Source: Defluviitaleaceae bacterium (lineage in GTDB: Bacteria > Bacillota > Clostridia > Lachnospirales > WQUN01). Taken from it: DNA of 5,375 nt. The stretch lies in contig WRHA01000260.1 of the NCBI GenBank assembly GCA_009783395.1, positions 1-5,375 on the forward strand, in the 5' to 3' direction. Positions within the stretch are counted from its first letter, which is position 1; the number at the start of each line of letters is the position of its first letter. Positions 1-5,375 of the stretch are shown one piece after another. Both the position numbers and the translations under genes were made by a program. Below the pieces are notes generated by a model, which searched no databases, was not told the DNA's origin, and saw only the letters and a list, made by a program, of their open reading frames with translations.

Positions 1-106
1 CCCGCAAAAAGGGTCGTTCGTCCCGAATTTTCGCCTTCGTCCCGCAAAAACCCCGCTTCGTCCCGCGGAACCCTCGTTCGTCCCGCAAAAAGGGCTGTTC
101 GTCCCG
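1..106. repeat. Short irregular tandem repeat array, unit about 20 bp (core TTCGTCCCG / CGGGACGAA)
   Basis: The 9-mer TTCGTCCCG occurs on the plus strand at 17, 36, 57, 77 and 98 (spacings 19, 21, 20 and 21 bp), and a partial copy (CCCG) sits at the window edge, so the array probably continues to the left. Read on the minus strand, the best units are CGGGACGAA, then six variable bases rich in GGG or CCC, then TTTTTG (21 bp). The 20- and 19-bp units deviate in the second half. All copies point the same way, so they cannot pair with one another as hairpins. The period is close to two helical turns. The array lies downstream of the response-regulator terminator. Its function is unknown. Confidence 0.8.
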
Positions 107-185
107 CCGCGTAAATTCCCATAGTAATTTCTTATTAAGGGTTTTTGGAGGTCGCCTGATGTCCACACGACCGCCGAAAATCAAC
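107..185. other. Intergenic spacer without a recognisable gene
   Basis: Between the repeat array and the terminator poly-A/T tract there is no convincing gene. The only internal structure seen is a weak 5-bp inverted repeat, GGTCG (150-154) with CGACC (168-172), around a 13-nt loop, which is too weak to name. A minus-strand frame opening with ATG at 122-120 runs left through the repeats to the window edge, but it lacks a good ribosome binding site and is discussed under rejected items. Confidence 0.5.
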
Positions 186-209
186 AAAAAAAAGCACCCT
201 CGAGGGTGC
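186..209 (-). terminator. Intrinsic terminator of the Spo0A-like response regulator
   Basis: The perfect palindrome GCACCCTCGAGGGTGC (194-209) forms a 6-bp GC-rich stem with a TCGA loop. On the minus strand it is followed immediately by eight T residues (plus-strand A run at 186-193). It starts about 32 nt past the regulator stop codon, as expected for a Rho-independent terminator ending this transcript. The plus-strand side has only a weak T-containing tail, so it works mainly for the minus strand. Confidence 0.93.
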
Positions 210-241
210 GATGATTTTATGGAAACATTACACTTTTCTAA

Positions 242-1018
242 TCAATCCGCCAGCTTATCCGCATAAAAGAAAATAAACTCACTTAGGGTTGGAACACCCC
301 TGCTTGAATCTACCCTCGCAGTGTAAAAATTTTGCAGATCTTCAATATTTGCATTGCACCAGGTGTGGTTAATGGCATGTTGCATTGCGCGCTCCACGCT
401 TGCATTGGATTTGTTGTATTTTGCCGCAATTTCGCGCACGGGACGCTCGTTGCCGCCCTTTATCAAAACAATCGCTTCAATTAGGTACTTCCGCCCCAAC
501 ATTTTCGGGCTAAACCCAAGCAGGTTCAGCTCTGCTGTTACCCTGGCAACACGTTGCTTCAAAAGCTCTGCAGGAGAAAGCGGATCGCCGGAAGCAATTT
601 CGCCTCTTTTTTTCCAGTCTTGAATTACCGTTTTAAGCAACCGAAGGAATTTTACAACTTCCTCCACACTGTAGCCTTCTTGGGATTTGGTCATAATAAA
701 ATCCGCACCCAATTGCCGAACGCTTGCGTGGGTATTTTTGCTGGTATTTTCGGTTACCACTAAAACATAGGGCTTGATGGGCAAATCAGATTTCATCATT
801 TCCGACAAAAATGTAACACCGTTGCCGCCGCCGTTATGAAGCTCCAAATCCAAAATTACAGCATCAGGCAAGTTTCCCCTGCATTCAAGCAAGGCTTTAT
901 CCGCATTATTCGTAACCCCAACCAATTGGACATCATCCAAAGGATCAATGTATTGAATAAACGCCTTGCATTCTTCCGGGTCATCCTCTACTAAAAGGAT
1001 TGTTAATTTCTTTTCCAA
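242..1018 (-). CDS. Response regulator: CheY-like receiver plus Spo0A C-terminal DNA-binding domain
   Basis: A cytoplasmic two-component transcription factor. Numbered from the TTG start at 1018-1016 (258 aa), residues 1-125 form a receiver with the acidic pair D12/D13 (LLVEDD), phospho-acceptor D57 (VILDLEL), T89 and K111. The D57 loop carries an insertion-like GGGNG instead of the usual MPxxDG. Residues about 145-258 match the Spo0A effector domain: LLGFSPKMLGRKYLIEAI, IAAKYNKSNASVERAMQHAI and a C-terminal PTLSEFIFFYADKL, which parallels PTNSEFIAMVADKL of Bacillus subtilis Spo0A. A GTG at 1027-1025 would add three residues but abuts the Shine-Dalgarno AAGGAAG (1033-1027), which is ideally placed 8 nt before the TTG. 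The gene has its own promoter and terminator. The receiver differs enough from canonical Spo0A that a Spo0A-family paralogue is likelier than the master regulator, so no symbol is given. The fold assignment is firm. Target genes and partner kinase are unknown. Confidence 0.93.
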   Translation of the reverse strand: MEKKLTILLVEDDPEECKAFIQYIDPLDDVQLVGVTNNADKALLECRGNLPDAVILDLELHNGGGNGVTFLSEMMKSDLPIKPYVLVVTENTSKNTHASVRQLGADFIMTKSQEGYSVEEVVKFLRLLKTVIQDWKKRGEIASGDPLSPAELLKQRVARVTAELNLLGFSPKMLGRKYLIEAIVLIKGGNERPVREIAAKYNKSNASVERAMQHAINHTWCNANIEDLQNFYTARVDSSRGVPTLSEFIFFYADKLAD

Positions 1019-1026
1019 TATCTCCA

Positions 1027-1033
1027 CTTCCTT
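1027..1033 (-). promoter_or_regulatory. Ribosome binding site that decides the TTG start of the response regulator
   Basis: AAGGAAG on the minus strand lies 8 nt before TTG (1018-1016). The in-frame GTG at 1027-1025 overlaps the end of this motif, leaving no usable spacer, and no better site lies further upstream. The TTG also gives the short N-terminus (MEKKLTILLVEDD) typical of receiver domains. Confidence 0.6.
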
Positions 1034-1045
1034 TCCATAAAACTA

Positions 1046-1074
1046 ATAATATAACATGGCTGGTTTCAAATCAA
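1046..1074 (-). promoter_or_regulatory. Sigma-A-type promoter of the response regulator
   Basis: On the minus strand, TTGATT (-35, 1074-1069) is separated by exactly 17 bp from TATTAT (-10, 1051-1046, five of six consensus matches). Transcription would start near 1039, leaving a leader of about 20 nt that contains the ribosome binding site. This gives the regulator a promoter independent of ftsH, whose stop codon lies about 165 nt upstream of the regulator start. Confidence 0.72.
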
Positions 1075-1077
1075 GCT

Positions 1078-1097
1078 AATTCTACAAGATTTTACAA
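1078..1097 (-). promoter_or_regulatory. Two abutting 10-bp direct repeats resembling 0A boxes
   Basis: Minus-strand TTGTAAAATC (1097-1088) is followed directly by TTGTAGAATT (1087-1078), identical at eight of ten positions and exactly one helical turn apart. They end 3 bp upstream of the -35 hexamer. The classical Spo0A target is TGTCGAA. The cores here, TGTAGAA and TGTAAAA, differ by one and two bases. Because the downstream gene encodes a Spo0A-family protein, autoregulation is plausible. Binding itself is inference. Confidence 0.45.
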
Positions 1098-1121
1098 CAT
1101 TCATAATTTTTGTCATTCGCT

Positions 1122-1160
1122 GAACGCACAAATTCCTGATGAAATTCGTCGCCCGCGTTC
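1122..1160 (-). other. Possible stem-loop in the ftsH 3' region
   Basis: An outer inverted repeat, GAACGC (1122-1127) with GCGTTC (1155-1160), encloses an inner stem on the minus-strand RNA: CGAAUUUC, loop AUCA, GGAAUUUG (1148-1129), which pairs over 8 bp with two G-U wobbles. It lies 24 nt after the ftsH stop codon. There is no T run right after it on the minus strand, so it is not a classical terminator. It could be a weak terminator, a 3'-end stabilising hairpin or chance. Confidence 0.35.
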
Positions 1161-1183
1161 CCTTCTTCGATTTTTCACACTTC

Positions 1184-3103
1184 TTACGTTTTCATATAAA
1201 GCTCCATAAATTCATCGCCTGTAATCGTTTCTTTGTTGAACAGATATTCAGCAAGCTCGTTTAATTTATCCTTGTTCTCGTGAAGCAAGTCAAGCGCGTT
1301 TTGATAGCAGTCTTCAATTATGCCGCGCACTTCGATATCAAGCTCGGCACCGGTTTGGTCGGACACCTGCAAAACGGCGCGACCGTCGAGGTAGCGATTT
1401 TGCACACTTTCAAGCCCCATCATGCCGAATTTTTCGCTCATGCCATACATCGAAACCATCGAGCGGGCCATTTGCGTCGCCTTTTCGATGTCGTTCGACG
1501 CACCGGTTGTTTTCGTGTTAAAAACGACTTCCTCAGCGGCGCGCCCCGCCATCAGCACAATAATTTCCGCAAGCATTTCGTCTTTCGAGTGCATGAATTT
1601 TTCTTCCTCGGGCGCGGCAAGTACATATCCCAGCGAACCCTTCGTTCGCGGAACAATCGTAATTTTTTCAACCGGTTTAGCGTCTTTTTGTGCAGTCCGC
1701 GCAAGCGCGTGGCCGATTTCGTGATATGCGACGATGCGTTTTTCTTTTTCTGTCATAATACGGTCTTTTTTCTCCTTGCCCGCAATTACAACCTCAACTG
1801 CCTCAAGCAAATCCTCTTGCTCAACCCTTGCGCGTTTCATACGAACGGCGTGAAGCGCGGCCTCGTTTATCATATTGGCCAAATCCGCGCCTGCCGCGCC
1901 CGGCGTAATCATCGCGATGCGCCTGAGATCAATCGCATCGGACATTTTCACCTTTTTCGCATGAACGGTTAAAACCTCGATACGGCCTTTTAAATCGGGC
2001 AACTCCACATTAATCCGCCGATCAAAACGCCCGGGACGAAGCAGTGCCTTGTCCAAAATCTCCGGTCGGTTAGTCGCGCCGAGAATCACGACGCCCTTGG
2101 ACGAATCAAAGCCATCCATTTCCGCCAAAAGTTGATTAAGCGTCTGCTCGCGTTCATCGTTACTGCCCATCTGGCTGTCCCTGCTGCGCCCAATCGCATC
2201 GATTTCGTCAATAAAAATAATGCAGGGCGATTGCTGGTTTGCCTGTTTAAACAAATCGCGCACTCGAGACGCACCCACCCCAACAAACATTTCCACAAAG
2301 TCTGAACCCGAAAGCGAAAAAAATACAACGCCCGCCTCACCCGCCACGGCCTTTGCAAGCAGGGTTTTTCCTGTCCCGGGCGGACCGACCAACAGCGCGC
2401 CCTTTGGCTGTGTCGCGCCGATTTCCGTATACTTTTCGGGATTGTGCAAAAAGTCAACTATTTCGGTAAGACTGTCCTTAGCCTCTTCCTGCCCCGCAAC
2501 ATCGTCAAAAGTAACGCCGGTTTTTTTCTCCATATACACTTTCGCATTGGACTGGCCAAATCCCATTATGCCGCCTTTTCCGCCGATTAGTCCGCCCATC
2601 ATGCGTCGCAGAAACACCAGCATCAAAAAAATAATCAACACATAAACGACCATTTGAAATAAAAAATCACGCATCCACGTGCTTGTAACAATCGGCGAAT
2701 CATACTCAACCCCATGATACTCAAGCATTTCCCGCAACTGTGGGTCGGGCATACGGCCGGTATGCACTTCATATTCGGACGGCTCCTGCGGGATAAGCCA
2801 CGCAAAAAAGTCGGCAAAAATCGCCGACGCTCCTTCCGGGTATTCTTCTTCCGCGCCATTTTGCGGGACAAGCGTAATAATAAGCCTGTCGGACTGCACG
2901 ACAACCTTTTCCACGCGCCCCTCTTGCAAATATGTTACAAACTCGCTGTAGTAAATTCGTCTCGGCTCTTCTCGCGAAAACATATTCCAAATCATTTGCA
3001 ATAAAATAAAAATTGAAAATGCCAAAACAAACAGCATCACAATATTTGGAAGTTTCGGAGGATTGGTCGATGGTTTTTCTTTATCTTTTTTTCTCTCGTC
3101 CAA
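1184..3103 (-). CDS. ftsH: ATP-dependent zinc metalloprotease FtsH (membrane AAA+ protease)
   Basis: A membrane-anchored hexameric AAA+ protease that unfolds and degrades unassembled membrane proteins and short-lived regulators. At 639 aa it has the usual full length (Escherichia coli about 644). Domains in order: a lysine-rich N-tip; TM1 about 20-41; an extracytoplasmic domain about 43-145; TM2 about 146-169; the AAA module with Walker A GPPGTGKT (240-247), pore motif FVG (273-275), Walker B IIFIDEID (295-302) and second region of homology with arginine fingers R356/R359 (LLRPGRFDR); then the M41 protease with HEIGH (H461, E462, H465) and third zinc ligand D538 (TTGASND). Nothing essential is missing. 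The TTG start (3103-3101) is supported by AAGGGAG 8 nt upstream. The gene lies 19 nt behind a GH10 xylanase gene, probably in the same transcript, instead of the tilS-hpt context common in Bacillota. The identification is essentially certain. Confidence 0.99.
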   Translation of the reverse strand: MDERKKDKEKPSTNPPKLPNIVMLFVLAFSIFILLQMIWNMFSREEPRRIYYSEFVTYLQEGRVEKVVVQSDRLIITLVPQNGAEEEYPEGASAIFADFFAWLIPQEPSEYEVHTGRMPDPQLREMLEYHGVEYDSPIVTSTWMRDFLFQMVVYVLIIFLMLVFLRRMMGGLIGGKGGIMGFGQSNAKVYMEKKTGVTFDDVAGQEEAKDSLTEIVDFLHNPEKYTEIGATQPKGALLVGPPGTGKTLLAKAVAGEAGVVFFSLSGSDFVEMFVGVGASRVRDLFKQANQQSPCIIFIDEIDAIGRSRDSQMGSNDEREQTLNQLLAEMDGFDSSKGVVILGATNRPEILDKALLRPGRFDRRINVELPDLKGRIEVLTVHAKKVKMSDAIDLRRIAMITPGAAGADLANMINEAALHAVRMKRARVEQEDLLEAVEVVIAGKEKKDRIMTEKEKRIVAYHEIGHALARTAQKDAKPVEKITIVPRTKGSLGYVLAAPEEEKFMHSKDEMLAEIIVLMAGRAAEEVVFNTKTTGASNDIEKATQMARSMVSMYGMSEKFGMMGLESVQNRYLDGRAVLQVSDQTGAELDIEVRGIIEDCYQNALDLLHENKDKLNELAEYLFNKETITGDEFMELYMKT

Positions 3104-3111
3104 AAATTTTG

Positions 3112-3118
3112 CTCCCTT
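3112..3118 (-). promoter_or_regulatory. Ribosome binding site of ftsH
   Basis: AAGGGAG on the minus strand, 8 nt before the TTG start codon, sits wholly inside the 19-nt gap after the xylanase stop codon (TAA, 3125-3123). It justifies the non-ATG start of ftsH and allows independent initiation on a shared mRNA. Confidence 0.8.
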
Positions 3119-3122
3119 TTGG

Positions 3123-4217
3123 TTACTGGTCGCCTACCGTAGCAACAACAGCGTGAAACGCTTCCTTTGCTTGGCCGCCTTCATTAAAAAACGTCGGAGA
3201 TCCCCATTTGCGCCAGCTCCGCCCATCGCTTTTACCCCATATTGTCACGCGCTCGATATGATCGGAAAATTCCACATACAACTTGAACAGCGCAGCATAC
3301 ATCTCCGACTGCTTTTTGGAATCCTCCGCCGAAAGTGGCGACGCCGGGTCGCTCTCCGAGCCGAAAGTGAAATCCATTTCCGTTATTGCAATTTTTGTGC
3401 CGGTTTTGCTGAAAAGTTCCAATGCCTTACGAATCCTGTCCACGTCGGTGTGGATATGATTATGATGCCCCTGCATCCCAATACCTTCAACCAACATACG
3501 TCCGTCGTATTCCGGATGCGCACGCCATTGCGCGTTTATATCGTTCACCATATCGGCAATTGCATTGCGCTTGTGCGGAAATTCCTCGTTGTAATCGTTG
3601 TAATATAAAACCGCCTTAGGGTCGTATTTCCGTGCAAAATAAAACGCATCAAACACGTAATCCGTCCCGCATTCGCCTGCCCCTGCTCCGTTTGCATAAG
3701 CGAGATACCAATGCCCAACAGCTCGAGGGTTATCCGTTTCGCGCCTTATATACTCGCGCCAATTGCCGCTGTAAGGCTTGTCCTCTCCGCTGCTGTCGAT
3801 AAAAGCCTCGTTTATAACGTCCCATGAATATATTTTGCCACTGTAACGCCCTGCGTATTCCTTGATAAATGCTTCCATGTTTGCCTTAGCTTGCGCACGC
3901 GGAATCGGCGTGCCGTCCTCGTTACGATTAAGCCAGAGAGCCGACTGCGCGTGCCAAACAAATGCATGTCCAATAAGCGTAATTTTATTTTCTTCCGCCC
4001 ACTTCACAACCATGTCCGCTTGCTCAAAAGTATAAACACCCGGCGCAGACGAAATGGATTCCGGTTTCATCGCGTTCTCCGCCGTAGCGGAATTATAATG
4101 GTGTTTGTACATCGCCATTAGCTCGGCATCGTTAAATTCATCCGGCGAAACAATGTTCCCCATCATAAAATGCTTCTCAAACACCGCACAAAGCGACGGC
4201 AACGTTAAGTCCCACAT
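3123..4217 (-). CDS. GH10 endo-beta-1,4-xylanase, probably intracellular
   Basis: A retaining glycoside hydrolase of family 10, which cleaves internal beta-1,4-xylosidic bonds in xylan or xylo-oligosaccharides. The 364 residues form one (beta/alpha)8 catalytic domain with the family landmarks in order: GNIVSPDEF (20-28), TAENAMKPE (45-53), GHAFVWHAQ (83-91), WDVINEAF with acid/base E137, YYNDYNEE (205-212), GIGMQGHH (245-252), ITEMDF with nucleophile E280 and VTIWGKSDGRSW (324-335). The protein starts directly at the domain (MWDLTLPSL), with no signal peptide, linker or binding module. Intracellular GH10 enzymes acting on imported oligosaccharides are known, so a cytoplasmic role is inferred. 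The ATG at 4217-4215 has a near-perfect AGGAGG 8 nt upstream, making a longer secreted form unlikely. ftsH follows after 19 nt. A terminator separates the gene from the binding-module protein upstream. The family is certain. Preference for xylan over other GH10 substrates is likely but unproven. Confidence 0.97.
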   Translation of the reverse strand: MWDLTLPSLCAVFEKHFMMGNIVSPDEFNDAELMAMYKHHYNSATAENAMKPESISSAPGVYTFEQADMVVKWAEENKITLIGHAFVWHAQSALWLNRNEDGTPIPRAQAKANMEAFIKEYAGRYSGKIYSWDVINEAFIDSSGEDKPYSGNWREYIRRETDNPRAVGHWYLAYANGAGAGECGTDYVFDAFYFARKYDPKAVLYYNDYNEEFPHKRNAIADMVNDINAQWRAHPEYDGRMLVEGIGMQGHHNHIHTDVDRIRKALELFSKTGTKIAITEMDFTFGSESDPASPLSAEDSKKQSEMYAALFKLYVEFSDHIERVTIWGKSDGRSWRKWGSPTFFNEGGQAKEAFHAVVATVGDQ

Positions 4218-4225
4218 GTAAAAGC

Positions 4226-4231
4226 CCTCCT
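4226..4231 (-). promoter_or_regulatory. Strong ribosome binding site of the GH10 xylanase
   Basis: A perfect AGGAGG on the minus strand, 8 nt before the ATG at 4217. It fixes the start and argues that the enzyme is made without a signal peptide. It is the strongest ribosome binding site in the window. Confidence 0.88.
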
Positions 4232-4242
4232 GAATATTTTTG

Positions 4243-4258
4243 AGAGGCCCTAGCCTCT
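4243..4258 (-). promoter_or_regulatory. Palindrome or leader hairpin upstream of the xylanase
   Basis: Minus-strand AGAGGC, loop TAGG, GCCTCT forms a 6-bp GC-rich stem whose end lies 11 nt before the AGGAGG site. No T run follows on the minus strand, so it is not a terminator in that direction. On the plus strand it is followed by ATGTATTTTT, which is weakly terminator-like, but no plus-strand gene needs it. It could be an operator or a 5'-leader stem controlling the xylanase-ftsH transcript. The AT-rich 4259-4290 segment behind it is the only place for a promoter, but no clear -35/-10 pair is seen. Confidence 0.45.
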
Positions 4259-4290
4259 ATGTATTTTTAAAATTCGATAAAAATGCAAAA

Positions 4291-4321
4291 TTCATGCGGC
4301 GAGTCATACTCGCCGCATGAA
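4291..4321 (-). terminator. Strong intrinsic terminator after the binding-module protein
   Basis: A 14-bp stem, TTCATGCGGCGAGT with ACTCGCCGCATGAA, closes a 3-nt loop at 4305-4307. On the minus strand it is followed by TTTTGCATTTTT. It lies 14 nt after the TAG stop codon (4338-4336). An outer GCAAA/TTTGC pairing can extend the stem. It should largely separate the upstream transcript from the xylanase-ftsH unit. Confidence 0.93.
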
Positions 4322-4335
4322 CACTTTGCAAAATG

Positions 4336-5375
4336 CTAATTCCGTTCGATTACGATATCGTAGAGTGTAAAATGCTCGGTGTTATCTGAGTTGAGACGGA
4401 TTTGACGACGCGAACCGGCGGCGTCAATGTCGCCTTGGCTGTTTATGAAAAATGTGACTTCAAAGCTGCCATCGTCTCCGACTTGTTGGGTTGAAAGCCA
4501 GTCCCACGGATTGTCAGCCCCGCCGATAATAAATGTTGACGGTGGATTCTCAATGCTTCCGCGAACTGTGAGCGTATAGGTATTCTCATCAAAATTCCAC
4601 GGAATCACAGGTGCAACGATGTCAACCGCATAATGCCCTGCCATACGGTTACGCACTTGCATCGCGTTGCCGAAAGGCCCTTCAACGATTTCATAGCGAG
4701 GACTGCCTGCGGAAGTTAAATACGGCGTGGCAAGAATCATGCCATAGCCCTGTGTTTCAAAGAATCCAATATCCTGAAGCTGTACAAGCGGGTCGGTGCT
4801 AAGTGAATAAACAACGTTATCCGCACGCGGGAACGCCGAAGACGTGTGTTTCGCAATAACAATGTCGTTTATGACAAAATCAATTGTGCAGTTTGTCTGT
4901 ATGCGAAAATACTGTCTGCTTCCGGCGGCATCAAGGCATTCTTGGCTCTCGATCATATGCGCAACAATAAAATTATTGCCGTAATAATCGGGGCTGCCGC
5001 CTTCAAAATCGCCGTGTGCAAGCCAATCCCACGGATTATCCGCGCCGCCGATTATAACCGTCGCCTCTCCGCCAACAACACCGCGAACAACCATCATATA
5101 GGTATGGTTCGCAAAATCCCAGTCGATTGCAGGGGTACGAATGTCAATCGTGTAATGATTTGCGTTGCGCTCGGAGATAGAAATTGCATTGCCGTTCGGT
5201 CCTTCTTCAATAACAAGCCGCGGCGACCCCGCCGAATAAACCACGGGTGACGCTTCATAAACAGTATCGTTTCTCGCGCCAACTTCAAGCGACTGGATAT
5301 ACATATCCGTGCTTAAAGACCAGACTACGCCAACCGGACGCGGAATCGGCTCAAGCTCAACGACTTCCGGCTCCG
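4336..5375 (-). CDS. Tandem carbohydrate-binding-like module protein, C-terminal part (N-terminus outside the window)
   Basis: The reading frame is open to the window edge, so the ATG at 5304 is internal and the true start lies to the right. The 345 visible residues comprise a Pro/Glu-rich linker (1-15, EPEVVELEPIPRPVG), module 1 (about 16-173), a short linker (about 176-186) and module 2 (about 187-343), ending two residues later. Both modules contain SLSTD, SAGSPR, EGPxGNA, HYxxDI, TYxxxVRG, the identical GGADNPWDWL and DAAGSR, with a beta-strand-like pattern and exposed aromatics. This resembles the beta-sandwich modules found in modular xylanases (CBM4/9/22-like layout). I cannot assign a CBM family. 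Module 1 alone has two cysteines (146, 162). No dockerin, SLH domain or sortase signal follows. The missing N-terminal part probably holds a signal peptide and perhaps a hydrolase domain. Extracellular polysaccharide binding is inferred. The protein could also be non-catalytic. Confidence 0.8.
   Translation of the reverse strand, partial: EPEVVELEPIPRPVGVVWSLSTDMYIQSLEVGARNDTVYEASPVVYSAGSPRLVIEEGPNGNAISISERNANHYTIDIRTPAIDWDFANHTYMMVVRGVVGGEATVIIGGADNPWDWLAHGDFEGGSPDYYGNNFIVAHMIESQECLDAAGSRQYFRIQTNCTIDFVINDIVIAKHTSSAFPRADNVVYSLSTDPLVQLQDIGFFETQGYGMILATPYLTSAGSPRYEIVEGPFGNAMQVRNRMAGHYAVDIVAPVIPWNFDENTYTLTVRGSIENPPSTFIIGGADNPWDWLSTQQVGDDGSFEVTFFINSQGDIDAAGSRRQIRLNSDNTEHFTLYDIVIERN
4345..5328 (-). 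repeat. Two tandem homologous protein modules of about 157 residues
   Basis: Module 1 is encoded at 5328-4855 and module 2 at 4815-4345. They begin VVWSLSTD and VVYSLSTD and end INDIVIAK and LYDIVIER, showing an internal duplication. Conservation is clear at protein level (the GGADNPWDWL and DAAGSR blocks keep the same order and similar spacing), but the DNA has diverged widely, so the duplication is old and not an assembly artefact. Confidence 0.9.

Noticed and set aside
36..106. Resemblance of ACCGCG-like and TTCGTCCC fragments to the 3' part of T-box leader RNAs.
   Set aside because: TTCGTCCC is typical of T-box terminators, but no specifier stem, no GGGUGG-ACCGCG antiterminator in proper order and no plus-strand aminoacyl-tRNA or amino-acid gene is present. 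The repeated units do not form the required hairpins.
1..106. CRISPR array.
   Set aside because: The repeated core is only 9 bp and the unit 19-21 bp, far shorter than CRISPR repeat plus spacer. No cas gene is visible.
1..122. Minus-strand open frame starting with ATG at 122-120 (MGIYAAGRTALFAG...) and running off the left edge through the repeat array.
   Set aside because: No good ribosome binding site or promoter. The repeat copies fall in different frames (giving AGRT or RDE), so there is no peptide-level constraint. Most likely a chance frame in a GC-rich repeat.
1280..1972. Long plus-strand open frame (230 codons) opposite ftsH.
   Set aside because: It is antisense to a fully conserved ftsH sequence, has no recognisable domain and has the low-complexity composition of a shadow frame.
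2032..2042. A further CGGGACGAA copy, in opposite orientation, inside ftsH.
   Set aside because: It falls in the codons for the invariant LLRPGR segment of the AAA second region of homology, so protein coding explains it.
3063..3608. Plus-strand open frame (181 codons) opposite the ftsH start and xylanase 3' end.
   Set aside because: It overlaps two conserved genes on the other strand, shows no domain and has no convincing ribosome binding site.
4218..4335. Possibility that the xylanase and the upstream binding-module protein are one gene split by a frameshift.
   Set aside because: The upstream frame ends with a complete module and a TAG, followed by a strong terminator. The xylanase then has its own perfect ribosome binding site and starts at its natural domain boundary, so they are two separate genes.

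Overview
All recognisable genes in this window lie on the minus strand, so they read from right to left. The likely host is an anaerobic, plant-fibre-degrading member of the Bacillota (class Clostridia). This rests on three things: a Spo0A-type DNA-binding domain, which is essentially confined to endospore-forming lineages and their relatives; xylan-degrading functions; and strong AGGAGG-like ribosome binding sites. A gut, rumen or digester habitat is inference only.

Layout in order of transcription. (1) 5375-4336: the C-terminal part of a probably secreted protein whose N-terminus lies outside the window. It holds a Pro/Glu-rich linker and two tandem, diverged carbohydrate-binding-like modules, followed by a strong intrinsic terminator (4291-4321). 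(2) 4217-3123: a complete GH10 endo-xylanase catalytic domain with all key residues but no signal peptide, preceded by a short palindrome and an excellent ribosome binding site. (3) 3103-1184: the membrane AAA+ zinc protease FtsH, only 19 nt behind the xylanase, with its ribosome binding site inside the gap, so probably co-transcribed with it. (4) 1018-242: a two-domain response regulator (CheY-like receiver plus Spo0A C-terminal domain) with its own sigma-A-type promoter, two abutting 10-bp repeats resembling 0A boxes just upstream, and a clean terminator at 186-209. (5) 241-1: no convincing gene. The left 106 bases hold an array of a 9-mer, CGGGACGAA on the minus strand, repeated every 19-21 bp.

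Working together (inference): the upstream secreted protein would bind and perhaps cut plant polysaccharide outside the cell, and the GH10 enzyme could cut imported xylo-oligosaccharides inside. FtsH is a housekeeping protease, but in Bacillus subtilis it supports Spo0A activation by degrading Spo0E. Its adjacency to a Spo0A-family regulator is therefore suggestive, as is its unusual coupling to a xylanase gene. No clearly novel multi-gene system is visible. The most interesting points are the altered recognition helix of the Spo0A-like protein together with its putative autoregulatory sites, the xylanase-ftsH arrangement, the unassigned tandem binding modules and the CGGGACGAA array.
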